This document shows positions 45,872 to 56,680 of a stretch of DNA of 64,000 bases, one piece after another. A program made the position numbers and the translations under genes. Positions within the stretch are counted from its first letter, which is position 1. Each line of letters starts with the position of its first letter. Under the pieces are notes generated by a model, which was not told the DNA's origin, ran no database searches, and worked only from the letters and a program-made list of their open reading frames with translations. Origin of the DNA: Phlebiopsis flavidoalba (lineage: Eukaryota > Basidiomycota > Agaricomycetes > Polyporales > Phanerochaetaceae); NCBI GenBank assembly GCA_035772785.1, contig JAOCPU010000003.1, forward strand, positions 124,001 to 188,000. Reading direction: 5' to 3'.

Positions 45872-48800
45872 ATGGGCCACTCCTTATGCATTTGTAACTC
45901 TCGTAACTTCATGACTTCTACCTGCCTGGGGCACTCCGCGCTCGCCGCCGCTCTCAAGGACCTACATCCATCCCCGCCTACTCCGCCGGAGGTAGAATTC
46001 CAGACGGTGGTGCCTTCGTCACGCCCTAAGAGACAGTCAGACGGACGTCACTACCGTCAAGCTGGCTTAGGAGGGCCTTTAATCTGGGTCATTGGCGTGG
46101 AGATAAATAGAACAAGAAGATGACAGGATAGCTCCGTCTGCTGGGGTGAGTCAACGCCGACTTTGAATGACCCCTTGACGACCGCGTCCCCCTTGGCTCA
46201 CATATCGTGACAGGCCTGTCGGCCCTTGCCGCTAGTCAGACCCCGCACAGTATCTTCGGCTCTCGCTGCGCTATGTCTGCACTGCGCTTTGTCACGGCAG
46301 AACTTAGCGGTCACGGGGCCCCATGGATCCGTTACCCCTACATGTCCCATGATAAACCACCGGACGCACAAGATCCGTCCGAGCAACTTCTGCCAGCGAG
46401 GAGTACCCCTTCACCAAATGCTAACCACTCGCTCCCGCAGGACGTCCGGACCTCACCACTGTTCTCACAAAGTTACACATATTTTCGCCTTACTCAATAT
46501 TCGAAGATAATTTTTCTTGATGCCGACGTCCTTCCCATCTCGCCGATATCGCATCTGTTTAACGAACCGCACGAATTCTCAGCCGTACCGGACGTCGGAT
46601 GGCCGGACATTTTCAATTCGGGCGTCCTCGTCGCATCCCAGGGGGAGGACAAGTTCAATGAACTCATGGAGCTGCAGAAAATCCAAAGGTAGCTGGGATG
46701 GAGGTGATCAGGGGCTGCTGAACGAGTGGAGAGGCTCGAACTGGCACCGGCTAAGTTTCGTTCTACAAAACACTACCCCTACCGCTGCCTACACGTAAGT
46801 TCTCGGTTATCAGCGCCGAGATTTATTTTCCAGCGGAGCTAACTACCACGCGACCCCACAGGTATGCGCCAGCCTACGAACGCTTCGGATCTGCCATACG
46901 AGCACCCTCACTTCATTCATTGGACCAGATAAAACAGTAGGAAAAGGCCTTTAAGTATCGTTCGCCAGGTCTTCAAGAGCTACGAAGCAACCCTCGGCGA
47001 TGGCACAAAGCGGGCGTACAATTACGAGGCACTTGTGGACAGGTGGTACCAAGTCTACGATACGCACTACCGCATGGAACCGGAACCGTCACCCGTATGA
47101 GTTCCCAATTTCAGGGCGTACTCTTCCGCGTGGGACGACCAACTTCCTCCTTGGGTGCCGAGGTCCCTGTCCCGACTAGCAGATCGCCATTATGCGCCGG
47201 ACGGGCAACGCCTTGGCACTGTTTGATGAACTTCGCCGAATTGCGGTGGAAGGTTTGAGGCTCGTTCCAGTCTCTGACGGAGGCGCCTCCTCCGGACCTG
47301 CCGCGCCGCCCGCTTGACGGAGAGTATCGGTCGATGCCCCTCGAAGGGCGGGTGGACCTCATGCGCCCGAGGACAGGAACCTGAGCCTGAATCCAAGGAT
47401 CAGGCTGAACCGGAGGCTGCGTCTCCCGATCAGGCGGGCAACGACGGACGAGTTGTGGCACCGGGAACGCCGCGTCCGTCACATGTACGGATGCCCTCTG
47501 ACGATGGCGGATACTTCAGGGGGGCAGTCTACATTCCAACCCCTGCGCCCTACGAGGTACCTCCTGCGCCTTACCACCATGGCGGGTCTCTCCCACACGA
47601 CGCAGACATCCGACGCTCCCATATACTACGCGTCCGCCGTCGCAGTACAACGACTCACAGGCCCATCAAAACAGTCTGCAGGTTTTTTACCAGCCTCAGA
47701 CTCAACGTGAACATGGGTCTGAGTACATGACTGGTTCACACCAGCACGGCAATTCGCAGCAGTTCAGACAGATCCCTCAGACAAATCCTTATATCCATCG
47801 CATACTTCGCAGCAGCCAGCGTCGCATATTTCACATCACCACCGTCGTCATGTTCCGTCCTCCCGTACAGCACCGTTCTCCTTCGGGATAGGCAAGAATC
47901 GTCTGATTCAGATCGAACGCCTCCTGCTGCGCCGCCCACATTCACAGCCCTCGTTAATACCTCGCGGCATCATCATCATACCCAGCATGCACAAGGGGCT
48001 GTAGTGAGCCCTCAGCCAACAACATTATTAATCGCGCCCCTTCGCAGACCAGCGCGCGGGCGGGCGGGGAGCAGCAGCAGCGGTATGAGAGTCCGGCTAG
48101 AGGGGAGCAAAGGCGGGGAGGTTACGAGACGCCACCGCGGGCTCCAGCAGCAGCAGGGCGGTCAGCAACGGCGTACGCATCGTGGATCCGACGCCGCTCA
48201 GTTTGGTCGCCAGCGAGCTCCCAGAGGTGATCACCACCCCCACACAAGAGCCAAACCCGGCTGGGACGTGATCACCAAGAAGCGCAGCGAGTAACACTAT
48301 AAACCCTCAAGGGTCCATGTTCATTTTCCGCCAAGCGCACAATCATGTCCACTTCCAGCAGCAACCGAATCAGACTGAATACCGCCAGCAGCCGGCTCAT
48401 TTTCATTTTGCAGCAGCCGCAGCCTCATCACAGTTCCCACTCCCACTCCCATCCGCATGCCCATGTGCATCATACTGCTCCTCCCTGTGGCGCCAGAGCA
48501 GCGTGAACAACCTCGCCGACCGGTCTCACCGCGAAGGTCTCTTGGAATCCGGCAGTCGAACCTCCTCCCAATGACCCTCCTCCTGCCTCTGCGTTCCCTC
48601 AGGATACGTATTTCCCCAATACTGGGACCAGGCATCAGACGAGACAGCCGGATTCTTTCCATCATTCCTACCCTTCGTACCGCAAGGCGAAAGAGCTGGA
48701 ATCTTCTTTAGCCCCCCCGCCACCACCTTGCAAAATCCCGGACCAGCTCATTCGAGAAGGGCAGTACTCCAAACGTTCTTGGACCGGCGCCTCCACACGA

Positions 48801-50301
48801 TTCCCCGGAGTCGTATCAACCTCCCCCCGGCTCCAGACAAGGCGAAGGTTCACGCTGTATTCCCGTGGGAGGAAGAAGCCGCGTCACGTTCCGAGACGAG
48901 TCTTCCCGAGAACAGACACACCGCCACCCACGTGCAAACTATATTGAATCTGAACGGACATCTTCTCCTGTATCTACGCCGCCTCCCCCTCCTCCTGAAC
49001 GTGTCACGCCCCAGGTACAGACTCCGTCGCCGCTCGCGTCGCCTTGGACGAACATAGGCTTTTCGAACGCTTGGGACACTGTGCCCAGTATCCAGCGCTA
49101 CGCATCGAAATTGGTCGGTTCGCCGAAGATTTTCCCGTATCAATTCATGGCACCTCCGCCAATGCCTAGGGACGACGACTGGAAGTTGCAGTGGGAGAAA
49201 CAGCGCGAGAAAGACTGGCAGGACCGCCCACGACGCGAGTAGCATGGACGGCGACGATGAAGATGAGGGTGACGAGGGACGAGTCTGGTGAGGATCGGGA
49301 GCATAGCGACGGAAGCGTCCAGAGGCAAACGCAAAGAGCCAAAGCTCTCGCCATAGGTCGCGCGCGCATCGAGCAGGAGTAGGAAGAAATATCGTTCGCG
49401 CGCGGTATTCAGGCCATTCCAGAGACAAACGAGAAAGAGATCCAGTGCACCATTATCTCTGCGGAAAACCTCCCCTCGCCGAAGACGTCTCGCGAGGTTG
49501 GGGTCGAGGCCACCCCGACACCTATGGCTGCTCCCCACAGGTGTAGGCCTCGGTTTTAGGCGCCAATGGCCGGCCGAGATCCCGCAGGGCCTGCTGCCAT
49601 CTGCGGTTCCCGTGATCTTCAGGCCAGGAGCTGAACAAGGTGCTGAACACCCTTCCCAAACTCCGCGCATTCCTACTGCGGGTAGGTCAGTAGGTCAGGC
49701 GAGCCGTTCTCGTCACTGGCGTCCCCCAGCGGTTTGCGCTCGCCTGCCACGCTCGGGTCACCCCGTACATACTCACCGCCGCGTTCTGCCACACCTCTCA
49801 AAATTCCAACTCCCCCGAAAATCACATCGCCACCAGCGGTCTCGTCGCCCCTACAGAGGTCCGCCCTTCGCCTGTGGTTGCCCCCCGTCAGGCCGTCCCT
49901 GAAGACGCCCCCGCCCAACTGGTTCTCCTCGCAAACTGTCCTCGTCATCCGCACAGGGCTCCAGCTCATCTCGTGCAAGCTCTCCCGTTATCAGTACCAC
50001 CGGAAAAATGGTGCAATCCACGCCGCCGCCCGAAACACACGCGCCTGTCATCGCTTTCCACGGCACACTCACCACAACTTGCTCGTTCTATCTCCGCTGA
50101 GACAGCCATGAACGGCCTCGCCTACGACAACCCATGATTCCCCCGTCACCCCTGATAACGCTTCCCGCCGAGGTGGTCGTGTCTGGGACCCCGCACGAAG
50201 GGCGTGGACGTGTTTCAAGCGCGGATCCGAAGAGGTCCTGGCTCGGTTTCTTGCGGATGGGTTCGTTTGATGAGGGAGAGGGCAAACGGCAAGCTGCCTA
50301 A
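45872..50301 (+). CDS. glycogenin (GT8 glycosyltransferase) with long basidiomycete-type C-terminus
   Basis: Self-glucosylating primer of glycogen synthesis. The GT8 domain reads PYAFVTLVTS (45878-45910), ALAAALKDLHPSPPTPPEVEFQTV (45935-46010), LTQYSKIIFLDADVLPI (46488-46540; DxD metal site DAD), HLFNEPHEFSAVPDVGWPDIFNSGVLVAS (46555-46635) and SKGSWDGGDQGLLNEWRGSNWHRL (46680-46755). After the catalytic part comes a very long Pro/Ser/Gln/His-rich linker (47.1-48.7 kb), then conserved tail blocks SRVTFRDES, PWTNIGFSNAWDTVPSIQRYASKLV (49040-49115), EVGVEATPTP (49494-49525), LITLPAEVVVSGTPHEGRGRV (50155-50215) and EGKRQAA at 50301. Total length near 1200 codons is far beyond animal glycogenin but normal for mushrooms. 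More than ten frame changes. The start frame near 45872 needs one correction. Confidence 0.87.
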
Positions 50302-50903
50302 TTTATCCCGGTATGTATGTTCTCATTCTGTACGCAAAGCTCCCCCATACATTCCTCAAGCTCTCTTCTCTTTCTCTTTTTCTCTTATTGCCGTTCTCAT
50401 GATAGGACGCGACATCCACATTCATTCCAGCATACTTTGATTCCGGCTCGACGCATTGTCATGTTGTGTTACGTACCTGATTCATTTTTTCCCGCTGATC
50501 ACGTAGATACCCTTTCGACGTTTCCCTTGCATTCTGGTCTGTTGTTGTTACAAAACTCCCTGTTGGCAGATATCATATCATTGTTTGCAGTGTCCTCCTC
50601 GTTTATCGGGCGTCTTTTCTCCTCAAGTGACGTCACACCTTGCGTAACCACTACGCCTGCCGTTTTATGGTATGTGGGACACCTTGTCTGCCACATCCCC
50701 GCACTGTGCCTCGGTACCAACAATGACGCAGAGAGCCACTGTGTTGATGGTGGTGGGGTATGCGCGGAGGATATATAAACTTCCTGTACTCGCGAACTAA
50801 CTTCAGCACAAACTCATCACACATGGCTCTCTCACGACCTCTCAACTTTACGAACTCTCAACTCCACTACCTACACTTACACACAAACACAATTCTCATA
50901 GCA
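50302..50903. other. intergenic with pyrimidine-rich 3' region and a TATA box
   Basis: The first part is strongly T/C-rich (ctctttctctttttctctta near 50370), typical of a fungal UTR. The second part has a clear TATA motif at about 50770 (listed separately). The 153-codon open frame across 50317-50778 follows this low-complexity T/C bias and is not called. Confidence 0.5.
50769..50778 (+). promoter_or_regulatory. TATA box of the gene starting at 50904
   Basis: ggatatataaac lies about 130 bp before the ATG at 50904 and is followed by a leader rich in A and C (actcacaac-type), the usual look of a strongly expressed fungal gene. Confidence 0.55.
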
Positions 50904-51800
50904 ATGGCATCTGCTACTGGGCCGTATGTGTGTCCTCGTCGTTTCAGGATCGCGACCTTTTTTCCTCATCTTGAACCTTTAGATCCGACGCTCGTTACGA
51001 GACCCCACTGCTGCGTGGCAGCTGCCGAGACCTCCACCACGCGTCTCCAGAACGAAGTGGAGCGAAACGCTCTGCAAGCCCACCAGGTCGCCGAAAAGGC
51101 TTGCCACTTCTGCTCAGGTATGTCAATAGTAACTCGAAGACGACAAACAAACACACTCACAATTGTGTGCAGCATTCCAAAGCGCCTATCTGTTGACGCC
51201 GCAGTCGATCAACTTCGAGGAGGGCCTGAGCGCAAAGAACGACCAGGCTGTTGCCGAGTTTTTTAAGGTCAATCCACTGTCGGTTTTCTTGCTCTGCGAT
51301 CACTCGCGGGTTGCTATGTGCAGGCAAGCCCGCGAAACTAGTAGAGTTTGTCGGCAAAGGGGCTATGGCAACTTGCAGCACCTGTGAGTAATGAGAGACT
51401 CTGCATTGTATATCTAGCGATGACGCTATGACTGGCGCCCTCCAGTCCTATCTTCCATCTTCCATCCCAGGCCTCTCAACAGCGTCCCCGACAGACGTTG
51501 ACGGCAAACCGAAACCACTGCGAACACGTCGTAAATACCCTTCAATCTACTGCTGGCACAGCGGTGGAGACCGCCAAGAGCGCCCTTTTGACTGCTCAGC
51601 AGACTGCGCAGCCTCATGTCGAAGAGGCTGGCTGGCGTTGTTCCAGCGACAAGTGGAATGGAGTCAACGGAAGTGCAGTCGATGGCAAGCCTGCCGAAGT
51701 TCCTGCGACTACTGCGCCACTGGAGTCCAGTGGAGGTGTCGTTGGCGGGCCGTATCCCGCCACCGCCACCGGCGGCCAATCCACCGTCGCCCAGGTTTAA
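50904..51800 (+). CDS. Ala/Thr-rich protein of unknown function
   Basis: The ATG at 50904 gives MASATGP followed by a GTATGTGTG intron. Exon blocks: AAAETSTTRLQNEVERNALQ, AHQVAEKACHF (51018-51115), a CAG acceptor then FQSAYLLTPQSINFEEGLSA and KNDQAVAEFFK (51176-51265), LQSYLPSSIPG (51440-51475), NTLQSTAGTAVETAKSALLT and AQQTAQPHVEEA (51535-51630) and a Gly/Ala/Pro-rich end GGPYPATATGGQSTVAQV (stop at 51800). The amphipathic Ala/Thr/Gln-rich repeats recall lipid-droplet or LEA-like proteins, but this is only a compositional resemblance. The TATA box, leader and short introns suggest a highly expressed gene. Confidence 0.5.
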
Positions 51801-51949
51801 TGCTCTGAATTGACAAATCGAGAACCACGTATTCTTTATCCACATGTAATGATACCCTGTAGCTGTACACAAACTGGCAATTAATTCTGTAACGTGTGTA
51901 GTCGTTCGAGAAGGGTTGTGCCCGAGAACCTCCAACCTTCTGAGTTATA

Positions 51950-53459
51950 GGAAGTACGTTGGTACGGCTCGAATACCCTCTATCTACAGCGCAGCATACC
52001 TCTCATCAAGCCTCGGATTGCAGAATACCACTTTCAATATTTTCCTTGTGAGGCGTAAATTTTTGACGCGAATAATTTCCGTGATATCGCCCTGGACTTC
52101 GTTGTCGATAATGCTCCATTCGGTAGCCCACACTAATACCTCCTTCAGACTCACTGTTTACCTCCCTTAGACCTTTTTCCTCTGCAAAACGGAGCTGAGC
52201 ACGTCCCAGTCAGGGGAGCGTATTCACATATGCTTCGTTTAGGGACTTGAAGTCCATAGCGAGCGTAATTCTGGTGATGGTATGAGGCAGAAACATCGAG
52301 GAGTAGGGAGATATCCTCGAACGGCGTTTGACTGATGAAGGCTCAAAACCAAAATATTCGAGGTCTACGCAACGCCCCAGCGGAGCGAGCGCAGAAAAAC
52401 GCGTCCAAATTTTCCTCGTCGAAGCTAGGAACGCGAGATGCCATGACCCTCAATGCAAATCATGTGATATCGAATTGAAAACACATACGATACAGTTTCC
52501 AATTCTTGCGAAGAAGTCGTGCGCCAGAAACGCTGTGTCGCATACATTCAGATCATGAAAGTGACTTAAGGCCGCCTTCGATAGCGTTCAAAAGCGCGAT
52601 GAGAGCCACGAGTTTTCTTCTTCTTGACCAATTGTAACGTTCAACGAGGTTACATGTGAAAGTGAAAGGCGTGTTAAGGAGTCGCCCATAGGATAGCATA
52701 TATGTCGGGACATCCCTCGATATGCCACTTGTTGCAGTAAGGCCGCGATGTGTGCGACGTCGGCGCGCGGGTTGCGTTAGGCTGTCCGGATATTCGAGTG
52801 TTGCTATGAAGTATGTGTCGATTGTTACTTCTTCAGGCTCGAGAAAGTGGAAGATGTCGAGGCCATCTCCACTGGCACCCAGAGTAAACATTCCCAACGC
52901 AGTCGATGGAGAGGGAAAGAAGACGTATGGGGTTGTGAGCAGGGTTGAGTGTGACGATGGGTTGTAGAACGAGGGAATTTAATAGGACGTGTTGGAGGTT
53001 GGGTAAAGCTTGGCCAAAATGTTGTACAAACCCCTCAAGCTCTAACATCACGTAGTTCGTGCCCCATGGTGTCACAGCTTGCCTGCCCCTCTGAATCGAA
53101 GTCACAAAGTACCTCGCCCATATCGGCGACAGTTTCGATCTCGACAGCAAATGCGGTACCGGCGATTCCAGTCTTTGAACGAAGCCCGAAATAGCCGGCA
53201 TTGCCCTGAGCTCGGCTGCAGCCTGTCTGCCAATCGGTACCTCTATATCATTTTGGCCATTCCGCGCTTGACGGTCTTTTGAGGAAGACAGTAGGGCCTC
53301 TAGGTGAAGGTGTGTGAAGAGATGACGTCGAGCACGATAACTCCAAGATTTGCACACTAGTGAGCTAGTGGTGGAGGGTGGTATTCTCGCCACGTAGATT
53401 GTCGAGTATAATGTCCGACGAGCTCTAGTGGAAAACGTTATTGTATGTAGTGGCAGGCA
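51950..53459 (-). CDS. F-box protein, uncharacterised
   Basis: From a Met at 53459 (MPATTYNNVF) the frames give FPLELVG, DIILDNLRGENTTLH, SSLVCKSWSYRARRHLFTHLHLE (53290-53430), a typical mushroom F-box with the LVCKSW...RRHLF core. Then follow FVQRLESPVPHLL (53120-53160), LEGFVQHFGQALPNLQHVLLNS (52985-53050), PIRLLSLSIDC (52900-52930) and LEPEEVTIDTYFIATLEYPDSL (52770-52840), resembling degenerate leucine-rich repeats. The reading continues with lower clarity through EYFGFEPSS (52330-52360) and TRITLAMDF (52240-52280), so the 3' end is a guess. Agaricomycetes carry large, fast-evolving F-box families. The target is unknown. Confidence 0.65.
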
Positions 53460-53945
53460 TTTGGGGGATTTTGGAAGACGGGCAGAGAGGAGAAACGTTA
53501 CCTATCGAAAGTTAGTTCTAGACTTCTACATTCCTTTATAACGGTCAGCGCCTCGTCGAGAAGAGCCGGCACCGTTTCACTTACTGTTTTATATTCCCTT
53601 CGGGCGGCTTCTAGATGCCAGCGTTGCGTATCTCCTTATAGTAGAATACGTGATCGGATCGCGGGGGCTTTTGTTTACGAATGTTGGCCCATCGGATAGG
53701 AAGGCAAGAGTCGTGTGCGTATAGTGCAGGTACGGGGTCGACAAAAAAAGGGAAGTCAAGTCAGAGAATGCGAGCAAGACGGTGATTGGACGAGTCACTG
53801 TATGTGAAGCACCCACCAGTAAGAACCGCGTTAGCCGCCGACGATTGTGGCCCGAAAGTGAGGCCTTGAGGAAGGGGTCAGTTCCCACGATGGTCCATCA
53901 GTAAGGTATACTGATTTTTCATCCATTATCAAAATACGCTCAACC
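53460..53945. other. unassigned 0.5 kb, possible small exon
   Basis: Minus-strand readings such as EYKTVSETVPALLDEALTV and KECRSLELTF (53510-53600) look protein-like and may be a 5' exon of the F-box gene or a remnant of another gene. There is not enough to call one. Confidence 0.3.
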
Positions 53946-56312
53946 TCATAGATTTGACGCTAAAATCATATCGGCACATTTCTCTGCGACAGCGTAGTAT
54001 ACAACAGCCTGGGGATGTGCTGTAGGTACGGTGGGGAGATACTTGCGTCTGCGATCGATTCGTAAGTTAGGCCACTCCATGCACGCGCAAATAATCATCA
54101 ACGACCCCGGGGTTAGGATCAGAGAGAGGGGCCATTCGGCAGGAACTTGAGTAGTGCGGTACATAGTGTCGACCCTTCTGCTTGAGTACTCGTCTAGTGA
54201 TGCGTCGTCTAGTGCCTCAGGTGCAACTAAAACACCTCCAGCGGATAGCCAGCGGTGCGCACTACGCGGCCAAGTTCTGCGGCGACGCGAAGAGAGGCGC
54301 GTAAAGCCAGCCAGTCTTCGGGCTCCGTGAGGTATCTGCATGTCACAGGCGGGGAGATCGAACGCATTTCCCGGGGGGGGGGGGATCGACACGGTCGCGC
54401 GATTTGAGTGTTATGACGCCGTGTGGTGACTTTACTTTGAGGAGAGCGCCGTTCAAGCCGAACATACCTCGAGACCGGTTGACAACTTGGCCCTCTGGGA
54501 TCAGCAATGCCGCACTGGTAGAGTGTCAATCTAGAGTACACTTAGTGTGCCATAAACTTACAGCCATGACCGCGAAGTCGGGTCGGTTCTTGGGGTCGTA
54601 AGGATCCGTCTGCTCCTTCGTCAAGCTATCGAGCTTGCCATCGCTGCGTACGACGGACGAAAACATCCCGAATATTTCCAGCTCAACAAGAGCGCACAGC
54701 AGCCATCCGGTGCCGTACCATAGATAAGAAAGAGATGGATCAAGAGTCTCAATGGGTTTCTGATCATCCCCCATAGTGAGTCTTGTATGGGGCAGTGATA
54801 GGACGTCGGTACGAGTAGATGGTCTTGCTTGGACAACGAGGAACACCATCAAGATAGGTGGGCACTTCAAAGGAAGGGGCGTACAAGATATGTTCCTACA
54901 CCAGGTAAGTCTTTGACGACTTCGATACCCATGTGTTCAAGGTGAGATGCACAGGTCCCAGACCGCTAAAGCCAGTCAGCCGTGAGCATGCGCGTGTGGA
55001 CTTGAAGACGGAAGGACACATGCCTCAGTAACAAAATTTGAGGCGTTTTTGAGCGCCCCGCAAGTCACAATTATTTCTCTCCTCGCTTTGATACTTCGCA
55101 TAGACCCCCCTCCCGTCGGCGGCGGCGCGGACCTCAATCGACTCAGCCCGTAGCGGTTTCAGCAGATGTCGTGTTATGTCCAGTTTCGTCACCACAGCAC
55201 CTGTGCATATGTGCAGGCTTCCCTGCCTTTCAAGGGCGACCTTTCTCGGAAGGTATGTACGAAAGGAAGACTGGCGTTGTCCTGGGAGTTTAGAGCAAAT
55301 TGCATCTTATTCCAGCCGATGGGAGTTTCTAGGGGCGAATGCATGTCCAATATAGGCGCGAAGCCCCATTATATTCGCGGCGTCGGCGATCCTAAATGTC
55401 ATTATAAAAGACGTTAGAAGCACACACTGAAGACGAATTATCTGATACGTGCTTTTGCGAGGCTTGGCAGAGGTAATGTTCGAATGATCGGACGTCGTGT
55501 AATGGCCCTATATGCGTCGATCTGAGCTCCACAGCACGCAGCCCTTCGTGTTTCGAACGTACCATGAGCACCATGCCAGTCTTTTGGCACTGGCCCTGTC
55601 CAACTCTCCGACTTGAGGAAATAGGGCTTGAGGTCATGGTACCTCATCCTTCTCTCCCCTCCTCCTCCCAGCTGTATGTACTCCGACCAGGTACCCGCAG
55701 GTATACTGTCCACCATTTATACGGGTAGACCTCCGAGACCAACTCCGGAGATCAGGGAAGTTGAGCGGCCAAGTACTGTGTCTGGAGAGCTGTCGAAGAC
55801 GCTACTATGCTTCCTGTCAGACCAGAAGTGAAAAGATGTGAGGGGAGTGCGGGCGCTGCAGCCATCTAGCCATCTAGCGGACGAGTTAAGCGGGGAACAC
55901 CAGCCTTCACAAGGCGAACAACGTACCCGTCGGCAGCATCTCCCCGCTCAACCAGCAAGACAGACAGGTATTTACCGCTGTCACTGAGACGGCGAGCCAG
56001 CACACAGCCAGCTGTTCCGCCTAAATGCGCGTCGAGTTTGGGTGTCGGTTTCGAGATAAAGACTCGTTGATCTACATACCTCCAGCAATGATGAAGTCGT
56101 ACTCAGGCTCAAAACTGTCGACGGATCTCTGTGGGTATGCTGAGTTGAATGGCCACATCGTTCACGGCGAATGGGGGCGGGGAAACAGATAGATTGCTGA
56201 AAGTGGCTGCGGCAAGAGAGTACCGTAGTTGTAGTTCGACATGCCTAGGACCTCCTTCGGGACTTGCACCCGTCGTTACGGTAGTGTGCCGGATTCTGTT
56301 GTGCTGATGCAT
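53946..56312 (-). CDS. GMC-family FAD oxidoreductase (aryl-alcohol oxidase/glucose dehydrogenase/choline dehydrogenase type)
   Basis: FAD-dependent oxidase or dehydrogenase of alcohols or sugars. N-terminal dinucleotide fold: EYDFIIAGG then, after an intron, TAGCVLARRLSDSGKYLSVLLVERG (about 55950-56110). GMC middle region: SMID-like then GTWSEY, YHDLKPYFLKSESWTGPVPKDW and HGAHGTFE (55570-55710). The region 54550-54850 has WYGTGWLLCALVELEIFG and SDGKLDSLTKEQTDPYDPKNRPDFAVMAV. C-terminus: GTCRMAPLSDP-like, LRVHGVANLRIADASIFPTVP across frames, then AHPQAVVYAVAEKCADMILAS ending at 53946, including the conserved His of the GMC_oxred_C domain (HPQ). The substrate cannot be told; no strong signal peptide is visible. 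Start 56312 is tentative. Confidence 0.82.
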
Positions 56313-56680
56313 GATGAAGGGAATTCCGCTGCGTTATTATTCCCAGCGGTAGCTTCTGGCGCGTCTAATGGTGCTCATCGGCGCGCTACCCGCGGACGGG
56401 ACCGAGAACCAGCGTCTAAAACAATCAAACGCTCGCCATTGTGGCGTCCGAGCGAAATTGCCATTGGACTCGAAGCCGACTCGGACTCGGAGCGAACGCC
56501 CGCGGTGATTGACTCGAAGTCGGGCGGCTGCGTCTTTCTTTTGCTGCTCGTCGCATTTCAAGTATCACGGCTCATACACAATATAGTATAATATCCTATA
56601 AATTTCCAGCGCGAACCTCCCGAAGGTGTAAAACGCAAGGTTGGTGGTTCTACACAAATTCTCCCAACTGTGGTTCGACT

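Noticed and set aside
50317..50778. 153-codon + frame between glycogenin and the next gene
   Set aside because: Much of its length is pyrimidine-rich UTR-like sequence giving biased Phe/Ser/Leu composition; a TATA box lies at its end.
54371..54386. Poly-G run inside the GMC gene and similar runs near 25750 and 12455
   Set aside because: Homopolymers without repeat-unit structure; likely intronic or consensus artefacts rather than functional elements.
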